NCBI GenBank assembly: GCA_020848035.1
Contig: JADLAX010000026.1
Coordinates: 320,180-384,179 of the forward strand
DNA length: 64,000 nucleotides
Origin: Anaerolineae bacterium
GTDB lineage: Bacteria > Chloroflexota > Anaerolineae > Promineifilales > Promineifilaceae
Direction of reading: 5' to 3'
The notes under the pieces are model-generated. The model did not search any database. It was not told where the DNA came from and saw nothing but the letters and a program-made list of their open reading frames with translations. The translations under genes and the position numbers were made by a program. Below, piece after piece: positions 58,541-64,000 of the stretch. Position 1 is the stretch's first letter. Each line of letters starts with the position of its first letter.

Positions 58541-58960
58541 CTAATCAAAAATCTCCCGCTCAACCCGCCGCTTGCCCAATGCCGCGATCAGCCAGTAGCC
58601 ACCCACAATAATCGCTGGCCCCAAAATGGCAGGCAGCACATTGTTTGTCCAATCCGCCAAATCGGGCAGGCCCAACCACAGGCTCAACACCACAAACAAG
58701 AAGAGGGTCATGCCCAAGTAGGCCAAAACAGCTTGCTTCATCGTTGGCACAGGCATGATGCCGCCCAAAAACGAGCGGAGGGCAAAGTAGCCCACAATCG
58801 AGCCCAGCAGCACCCATTGAAAATCCCGCAGTTCCGCATCCGGCTGGTCAAACACGTACAGACGTACCAGCAACACCACGCCCAGCGCCACCTGCGTCAA
58901 CCCGAGCATCACCGTAGCGCTTTGCCCGGCAACCTGCTGCGAACGTTCATCAATTTTCAT
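58541..58960 (-). CDS. small membrane protein, partner of XRE regulator
   Basis: 139 residues from ATG 58960 (AGGAGG just upstream). Four hydrophobic segments (about 22-42, 50-70, 80-100, 105-125). Family not assigned; membrane proteins of this size commonly follow a short XRE-type regulator. It follows the regulator stop by one base. Confidence 0.75.
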   Translation of the reverse strand: MKIDERSQQVAGQSATVMLGLTQVALGVVLLVRLYVFDQPDAELRDFQWVLLGSIVGYFALRSFLGGIMPVPTMKQAVLAYLGMTLFLFVVLSLWLGLPDLADWTNNVLPAILGPAIIVGGYWLIAALGKRRVEREIFD

Positions 58961-58961
58961 G

Positions 58962-59183
58962 TCAATCCTCCTCGAACCCGGCAATCCAGAACAGCTCATC
59001 CAGACGCTTACCCAGCACGTGGGCCAGCATCAGGCACAGTTTGAGTGTCGGGTTGTACTTGTCGCTTTCAATAAGGCCAATCGTCTGTCGGGTCACGCTC
59101 ACCTGATCCGCCAGTTCCTGCTGGGTCAGGTTTGCTTCAATCCGGGCCAACCGCACCTTATTGCCTATCTGAATATCACGCAT
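58962..59183 (-). CDS. XRE-family (YozG-like) transcriptional regulator
   Basis: 73 residues from ATG 59183. IGNKVRLARIEANLTQQELADQVSVTRQTIGLIESDKYNPTLKLCLMLAHVLGKRLDELF is a complete Cro/CI-type helix-turn-helix. It controls itself and the membrane protein in typical cases. Start codon is uncertain: a longer frame runs to 59231. Confidence 0.9.
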   Translation of the reverse strand: MRDIQIGNKVRLARIEANLTQQELADQVSVTRQTIGLIESDKYNPTLKLCLMLAHVLGKRLDELFWIAGFEED

Positions 59184-59348
59184 GGTCGCATTGTAAAATA
59201 TAGTTTGCATAATGTCAATTATATTTTGCATTTTGGGTGGATTTATGGGGAGTGGAGGGTGGGAAACGGCCGTTTCCTGCCAACATATGCACTACTGCAC
59301 ACAAAACATTTGTTCTGCTTGCTGGCTGTTTTATGCTACAATCTCGCC

Positions 59349-60302
59349 ATGACCGTGCAAAATCCCCATGACCGTTTCTTTCGCGAGAGCTTTAGCCGCC
59401 CCGACATCGTCCGCAACTACCTGGAAGAATACCTGCCAGCCAACGTGCGCGACCTGCTCAAGTTAGACACATTGACGCAGCAAGATGGCTCATTTATCGA
59501 TGAGGCGATGCAGGAACATCAAACTGACCTGCTCTATCAGGTACAGCTGCACAGCGGTACAACGGCGACGCTGTACTTTCTGTTTGAGCACAAAAGCTAT
59601 CCTGACCCGCTGGTAGGACTACAACTGCTGCGTTACATGGTGCGCTTCTGGGAGCGCCAGGTCAAAGAGAAAGAGCCGCTTACCCCGATCATCCCCCTGG
59701 TTATCTACCACGGCGAAAAAGCGTGGCACACCCCCACTGAGTTCCTGGAATTGATGGATGTGCCGGAGGCATTACGGCCGTTTCTGCCCGATTTCCGCTA
59801 CCATCTCAACGACTTCTCTTACCTGTCCGATGAAACCATCCGGGGCGAAATCTGGCTGAGGGTGAGTCTGTCGGTGCTGCGTTCTATCTTCAATCCGCAG
59901 CTGCGTCATGAACTGGAACCGCTGATCACCTTGATCTTTGAGCTGCATGGACAGCGCACGGGGCTGGAATATATTCGCACAATCTTGTATTATTTGAGTC
60001 GAGCGACAGAACGAGTAAGCCGTGAGGATTTGCAAACGGCATTACTGCGTCAAGGCGCAGAAGGAGAACGGGCGATGATGACAATAGCTCAGGAGTTTAT
60101 TCAGCAAGGCATCGAGCAAGGCATTGAGCAAGGATTGCAAGACAGCATCCTGGATTTATTGGCGGTGCGGTTTGGCGATGTGCCGCCAGAAATTGTTCAG
60201 TGGGTAACGGCCGTTTCCCAACAAGACACCCTCCGTTCCCTCAACCGCGCCGCTATCCAGGTTGAAAGCCTGAGCGCGTTCAACCGTTTGCGGCCTGACT
60301 GA
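59349..60302 (+). CDS. Rpn-family recombination-promoting nuclease
   Basis: 317 residues from ATG 59349. HDRFFRESFSRPDIVRNYLEEYLP at the N-terminus and a PD-(D/E)XK core: HQTDLLYQV (Asp) and YFLFEHKSYPD (E-x-K) are visible, followed by LLRYMVRFWERQ. Proteins of this family are linked to DNA cleavage and recA-independent recombination and often spread as selfish genes. Its own promoter lies in the divergent gap with the XRE gene. A Q/G/I/E repeat (IEQGIEQG) sits near residue 255. Confidence 0.88.
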   Translation: MTVQNPHDRFFRESFSRPDIVRNYLEEYLPANVRDLLKLDTLTQQDGSFIDEAMQEHQTDLLYQVQLHSGTTATLYFLFEHKSYPDPLVGLQLLRYMVRFWERQVKEKEPLTPIIPLVIYHGEKAWHTPTEFLELMDVPEALRPFLPDFRYHLNDFSYLSDETIRGEIWLRVSLSVLRSIFNPQLRHELEPLITLIFELHGQRTGLEYIRTILYYLSRATERVSREDLQTALLRQGAEGERAMMTIAQEFIQQGIEQGIEQGLQDSILDLLAVRFGDVPPEIVQWVTAVSQQDTLRSLNRAAIQVESLSAFNRLRPD

Positions 60303-60541
60303 TCGCAATTACGGCCGTTCAAAATTCACAATTCACAATTCACAATTGGAAACGGCCGTTTACCCCACCATCACCCCAAATTAGCAAGAAGGGAACAAAT
60401 ACGAAGAAACGAAGGGAATGGCTGTTTCCCATTTTTTTGCCGTAGATGACGCGAATGAACGCGAACAGCTCCCCATTCGTTGATTACCCAAATTCGTTGT
60501 GGTCTTTACGGCCGTATTCCCCCACCACACCACGAGATAAA

Positions 60542-60745
60542 GTAGCGCTCGCTGCAAGGCTTGCATAAACGCCGTATCTTTCACCGCATTGTAAAGCCGG
60601 TCCTGGTAGGGATCCATCCAATCCTGGACGGGCTCTACAACATCCAGCACCACCTCAACACGCCGGCAACCTCTACTGCCGCCTGCACCTTTTGCGCCAC
60701 AGAACAAAAAGCTGACCCTAAAAGAGCCAGCTTTTATGAATGACA
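60542..60745 (-). pseudogene. degenerate copy of the toxin-gene 5' end
   Basis: On the minus strand it reads QDRLYNAVKDTAFMQALQ, nearly the same as the N-terminal QDRLYNAVKDTAFIQAIQ of the 61849-63225 protein, and it also shares the terminator-like AAAGCTGGCTC hairpin. There is no full gene after it. Looks like a leftover toxin cassette, as in polymorphic-toxin loci. Confidence 0.7.
60707..60738 (-). terminator. terminator after the 60775-61524 gene
   Basis: AAAAGCTG on the minus strand pairs with CAGCTTTT (8 bp), followed by TGTT. The same structure with slight changes is at 63206-63240, so it was duplicated together with the toxin 5' end. Confidence 0.6.
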
Positions 60746-60774
60746 AGAAATTGATGCAAAAGGGTTGCCGAACT

Positions 60775-61524
60775 TTATGACGATTTTTTCTTTTTGGGCT
60801 TTGGAAGTGGATAGGGAAATGTGTGCAAATACGGCCAGGTACGCCCTTCAATATTACCATAGGGAAAAGAGGTAGTATCCCCTGTCCGGATGCCTAATTC
60901 TGGATCATTAGCATCAACCCAAAAGAGTTGTTCCTTTTGAACCCAATAGTCTAGATTCCACCAATGCTCATAACCCTCTGGTGGGGCAATAAATGGCCAT
61001 GCCACCCCCGGTTCCACGTATTTAGCATTAAATGCAATTACAGAATCATATGCCTTTTGAGGTTGTTCAGAGAAGTAGCTAATGATGAATAGCGTGTACC
61101 TTGGCACAAACTCATCACTTTCTATTCGACAAATAGGCAGTGCATGAATAACTGCTTGGCATTGGTGATTTTCAAGTAAATGTCCGATAATATGGGGTAC
61201 CTCTGAACAAAATTGCCCGCTTGCTTCTTTGGGCCAAATATTGTGGAAATGAAAAAATGACTGTACTAGCGCAAAGTGATTGCAATGAGTTCCTGCAAGT
61301 CTTTGACTATATACTGCTTTTCCATAGCGAATGCTCCAGCCAAGAAGTGAATAGGTATTAATTTTTTCGACATTCTTTGATAAGCAAAACGGACATCGGG
61401 CAATCGCGTAATCCGGAAGCCAGTTAAGCGAGCCTTCAGGACTTACCGAAAATCTTTGTTTCATTAACCTCTTATACTTTTTTACAGGGATGTCCAATTG
61501 AAGTAGATGGGTATTAAATGCCAT
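60775..61524 (-). CDS. hypothetical protein, candidate immunity protein
   Basis: 249 residues, not recognised. It contains a likely zinc knuckle (RCPFCLSKN) followed about 30 residues later by a THCNHF motif, aromatic-rich segments (FHFHNIWP, EHWWNLDYW) and a Lys-rich tail (PKPKKKKSS). AT-rich compared with the rest of the window, few ACGGCCGT sites. Being the last of three minus-strand genes after an ART-like toxin, it may protect against the toxin, but this is inference. Confidence 0.6.
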   Translation of the reverse strand: MAFNTHLLQLDIPVKKYKRLMKQRFSVSPEGSLNWLPDYAIARCPFCLSKNVEKINTYSLLGWSIRYGKAVYSQRLAGTHCNHFALVQSFFHFHNIWPKEASGQFCSEVPHIIGHLLENHQCQAVIHALPICRIESDEFVPRYTLFIISYFSEQPQKAYDSVIAFNAKYVEPGVAWPFIAPPEGYEHWWNLDYWVQKEQLFWVDANDPELGIRTGDTTSFPYGNIEGRTWPYLHTFPYPLPKPKKKKSS

Positions 61525-61552
61525 ATTTATCTATCCTTATAAATTGAACATC

Positions 61553-61837
61553 TCATTCTCTTGGAGGAGGCCATAGGTTTGGATCTTGATACCATTCTGG
61601 ATTTATCGGAGCGTGGAGAATTTCCATGGCCCAATAATAAGGCTCTTCGTGAAAAAGGTATAAAAGGTCATTTTCTGTAACTAAATCAGCAAAAATACCA
61701 GATTCGTCAATCAAACGTTCAGCTTTTGATTCATCAAGATTGCCATGCTCCATGAGCAGCTGCTTAATCTCATTAAAGTAAACTTGTAGTTCTTTCTCCG
61801 AATTTATGCCGGGTATACGGGGTAATTTTGAACTCAT
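61553..61837 (-). CDS. small acidic protein, candidate immunity protein
   Basis: 94 residues, acidic with a helical first half (FNEIKQLLMEHGNLDESKAERLIDES) and aromatic second half (EEPYYWAMEILHAPINPEWY). Immediately follows the toxin-like gene by 11 bases. Position, size and charge are those of polymorphic toxin immunity proteins; family not recognised. Confidence 0.6.
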   Translation of the reverse strand: MSSKLPRIPGINSEKELQVYFNEIKQLLMEHGNLDESKAERLIDESGIFADLVTENDLLYLFHEEPYYWAMEILHAPINPEWYQDPNLWPPPRE

Positions 61838-61848
61838 AACAATCGTTC

Positions 61849-63225
61849 CTAAGGTTGCAAATAGTGCTGAAATAATCTTACTGCCTTATCCGAGAAAATA
61901 GCTACTTGGTGTCCATGTGGTACAGGCTGGTGACCTTCTCTTACTTTGGCGGAGTTGGCTAACATTGGTCCCTCTACAAAATCATATGAGTGTTGTAAGG
62001 TACCCCGGCGACCCTCAATAACAAATCGAGCCCAATCGTCAACATCAGCTTGTCCAAATACTCTACCATTTAATTCTAGAAACTCGGACTGGGGTATTAT
62101 AAATTCAAGAACATTTGGCTGATTTCCTGATCTTTTGGCAATCCGTTCGGCCCATACTTCAGCTTGAGATAAATTTCCCGTAACATAGAATCCCCCTTTT
62201 CCTGTTGGATTAAAGTCGAGCTCTAGGCGACCTCTATCCAAATCTATACCTTTCCGTATTGCCTGTGCCCCGATTTCATCAGTACCATGATAGAACTTGA
62301 TAACACTTTCAGAATTGTATTTTGCCAAATAATGCTTGAAAGGTAAAGTTTCAACAAAGCCCTCTTTATTGAAAACATATACCGATTCGTCAGTAAGCTC
62401 CTGTATCCTGGAGGATAAATTTGCCCGTACATCATGCCTGCTGATTCCGTTTGTCAACGTACCATGAGCGATTATGTCATGACCATATGTTTCATTGAAT
62501 TTTGAAGCAAAACCGATATCGTCTAGAAAATCTTCGTCATTAATATTCTTCCCACTTATTGTGTACCCAGCAACATCCAAGTCAGAAAGAACTTTACGGC
62601 CGTCCACAAGCTCCCTGACACCGTTTCGATACTTGTGAACCACCATTTCGGGTGTTACATCAGGCCCCTTCGCCGGATATTTCCATTCCAAACCGGCTGC
62701 CCTGTAAGGTCTGGATCGAAGCGCGATGACTCCACCTTCATCCAAACTACTCACTAAATCTCGTTGGATTTTGCGAGTTAAACCGCTTTCCAGGGCCGAT
62801 GCATAGTTTATCCGTGAGCCATCAGTCAACTCATCAACGTGACGTGCGGCCTTCGCTGCGTCGCCTACACCATCAATGCCTGTGGCGACCTGTTTGCCGC
62901 CCTGGAGCAAACGGCCGCCATGCTTCACCGCTGCTATAGAGACGACAGGGATGGCAATGGCCACGGCGGTGAACAATTCCTCACCATGGGACAGCTTCTC
63001 CCCGGTCAATAAATCATGTCCCAGGGCAAAGGAGGCAACGTCATAGACAACGTCCAGCACAACAGCGGCGAGAATGCCTTCTAACGGCCGTTCCCTCCCC
63101 TCCCGTTGAATCGCTTGAATGAAAGCCGTGTCCTTCACCGCATTGTAAAGCCGGTCCTGGAACGGCTCCACAACCGCCACTTTTTGCACTACAGAGCAGG
63201 GCAAACAAAAAAGCTGCCCCTTCAT
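61849..63225 (-). CDS. polymorphic-toxin-like protein with ADP-ribosyltransferase-type C-terminus
   Basis: 458 residues. The first about 130 residues (ALGHDLLTGEKLSHGEELFTAVAIAIPVVS...) look like a pretoxin region. Residues about 310-440 match the DUF3990/ART pattern: IKFYHGTDEIGAQAIRKGIDL (HG-T), GKGGFYVTGNLSQAEVWAERIA and a FIIPQSEFLE strand. Such domains modify target proteins with ADP-ribose. The visible ATG is odd: it lies in a hairpin shared with another locus, so this is probably an orphan tail cassette that is expressed only after recombining with a larger secreted toxin. Lower GC than neighbours and nearly free of the ACGGCCGT palindrome. Confidence 0.75.
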   Translation of the reverse strand: MKGQLFCLPCSVVQKVAVVEPFQDRLYNAVKDTAFIQAIQREGRERPLEGILAAVVLDVVYDVASFALGHDLLTGEKLSHGEELFTAVAIAIPVVSIAAVKHGGRLLQGGKQVATGIDGVGDAAKAARHVDELTDGSRINYASALESGLTRKIQRDLVSSLDEGGVIALRSRPYRAAGLEWKYPAKGPDVTPEMVVHKYRNGVRELVDGRKVLSDLDVAGYTISGKNINDEDFLDDIGFASKFNETYGHDIIAHGTLTNGISRHDVRANLSSRIQELTDESVYVFNKEGFVETLPFKHYLAKYNSESVIKFYHGTDEIGAQAIRKGIDLDRGRLELDFNPTGKGGFYVTGNLSQAEVWAERIAKRSGNQPNVLEFIIPQSEFLELNGRVFGQADVDDWARFVIEGRRGTLQHSYDFVEGPMLANSAKVREGHQPVPHGHQVAIFSDKAVRLFQHYLQP

Positions 63226-63240
63226 TGAGCCAGCTTTTAT
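63206..63240 (-). terminator. terminator-like hairpin before the toxin gene
   Basis: AAAAGCTGGCTC and GGGGCAGCTTTTTT pair on the minus strand, after the FGE-type gene. The first codons of the toxin-like gene overlap it. Confidence 0.6.
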
Positions 63241-63417
63241 AAGTTACAGTGAAATAGTGGGAGTTGGTACGGCCGTTCTGCAAGGCAGGTTATTTTGTGT
63301 ACACTCAAAGCCGTTTTTACCACAAGGCAAAGAAAGTGGCACGGTCTAGAGAACAGCCCTTCGGGACTGAGAGGCGGCCCACAGTTATTCGAGAAGACCT
63401 TGCCGCAACGAGGGTTG

Positions 63418-64000
63418 TCAGGGCGTATTAAAACCGGGCCATATCCGTTTTCGCCAACTATCTAATATAGGGCGAAAACCCACATAATAGGGAGGCGCAT
63501 CAATGGCTCTTGGCGCTCCAAAAGTTGCATTGTAATAAAACCAATCTGGGCTCATTTTTTCCTTAGCTATCTCCCCCATATATTTTGCTGCCATACCACC
63601 TTCATGGTGGGTCGTTAAATCCATAGTCCACTCAGCTCGATTACCAATCATATCCCATACGCCGAATGGACTAACTCCCTCCGGATAGGCTTTTATGGGA
63701 GTACTTACTCGGCTTAAGTTTAAGTATGAAGAATTCCACTCATTACCCCAGGGGTATAAAAATCCTTCTGGACCACGGGCAGCGCACTCCCATTCAACCG
63801 AGGTTGGCAAACGCCCGCCCACCCATTGGCAAAACAAATCAGCAATATGCCACTCTACTGCTTCAGGATGATTACGATTCTCTGTGCCGAGATAAGTTCC
63901 TCGACGTTTGCGCAATTTCTCATCGTCAAAACGATTAAAAAACGCCTCACACTGTTCCACGGTAATTGGAAAGCGTGATATGTAAAAAGTTTTCATTTTG
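63418..64000 (-). CDS. formylglycine-generating-enzyme family protein, partial
   Basis: At least 192 residues; the frame runs to the right edge of the window and may continue beyond it. FYISRFPITVEQCEAF, GGRLPTSVEWECAARG, YPWGNEWNSSYLN and GVWDMIGNRAEWTMD are hallmarks of the SUMF1/FGE fold, and YYVGFRPIL ends it. Members act as sulfatase activators or, more often, as Cys-free accessory proteins. The two catalytic Cys of true FGE are not seen, so an active sulfatase-activating enzyme is doubtful. Confidence 0.85.
   Translation of the reverse strand, partial: KMKTFYISRFPITVEQCEAFFNRFDDEKLRKRRGTYLGTENRNHPEAVEWHIADLFCQWVGGRLPTSVEWECAARGPEGFLYPWGNEWNSSYLNLSRVSTPIKAYPEGVSPFGVWDMIGNRAEWTMDLTTHHEGGMAAKYMGEIAKEKMSPDWFYYNATFGAPRAIDAPPYYVGFRPILDSWRKRIWPGFNTP

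Larger units (their letters stand above)
60303..60774. other. region without an intact gene, holding a toxin-gene fragment
   Basis: Contains ATTCACAATTCACAATTCAC words (60318-60345), three ACGGCCGT palindromes and the truncated copy of a toxin N-terminus listed next. Confidence 0.6.

Noticed and set aside
60381..60860. A 159-codon minus-strand open frame as a gene.
   Set aside because: It runs over a terminator, has mixed low-complexity sequence and only its middle matches the toxin N-terminus. Treated as a degenerate fragment.

Overview
The window looks like a chromosomal segment of a GC-rich, free-living heterotrophic bacterium, most likely a member of the Chloroflexota (Anaerolineae-like). 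This is an inference. It rests on the mix of arabinan degradation, Liv-type ABC uptake, a NrfD/molybdopterin sulfur module, a GlyQS-type glycyl-tRNA synthetase behind a T-box, and secreted proteins ending in a YLP-type tail. No rRNA, tRNA or CRISPR array was seen.

Layout. 1-6012: arabinose/arabinan genes (araD end, araA, GH51 and GH127 arabinofuranosidases, a small secreted protein). 6062-16380: housekeeping and membrane genes, mostly on the minus strand (ChrA, two FKBP proteins, two PlsC-type acyltransferases, DNA polymerase I, YccF-like protein, hydrolase, metallophosphoesterase). 16778-32611: a plus-strand acid-catabolism island (flavoprotein, three acyl-CoA ligases, two hydrolases, two MaoC-type proteins, one enoyl-CoA hydratase) followed by a complete branched-chain-type ABC importer. 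32740-46637: AceK, a glycine T-box with glyS, a lysyl-oxidase-like lipoprotein, a histidine kinase, an SUI1 protein, a GH39-like secreted protein, and a TetR/YceI divergent pair with paired operators.

46663-58433 is the most coherent and interesting part. A two-component system flanks a sulfur-oxidation cluster: an FeS/NrfD fusion and a molybdopterin subunit (SoeABC-like or Psr-like), a CstB-like persulfide dioxygenase-rhodanese, two YeeE/YedE transporters and a TorD-type chaperone. The CstB-like gene has a single in-frame UGA exactly where the family has a Cys in a GSxCG motif. A short hairpin with a GG loop follows at the distance expected for a bacterial SECIS element, so the protein may be a selenoprotein. 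The promoter of that gene and the region upstream of the response regulator share an identical 16-bp direct-repeat box. A toxin-antitoxin pair plus one hypothetical gene is wedged between the sulfur-complex genes.

58541-64000: XRE regulator with membrane partner, Rpn-type nuclease, then an AT-richer polymorphic-toxin-like module (ADP-ribosyltransferase-like tail with candidate immunity genes) and a partial FGE-type protein.

Two DNA-level signals run through the whole window. The palindrome ACGGCCGT occurs about 110 times by hand count, against about 2 expected. A family of word-like dyad elements fills many intergenic gaps and has also entered three places in frame inside the sulfur-complex genes.
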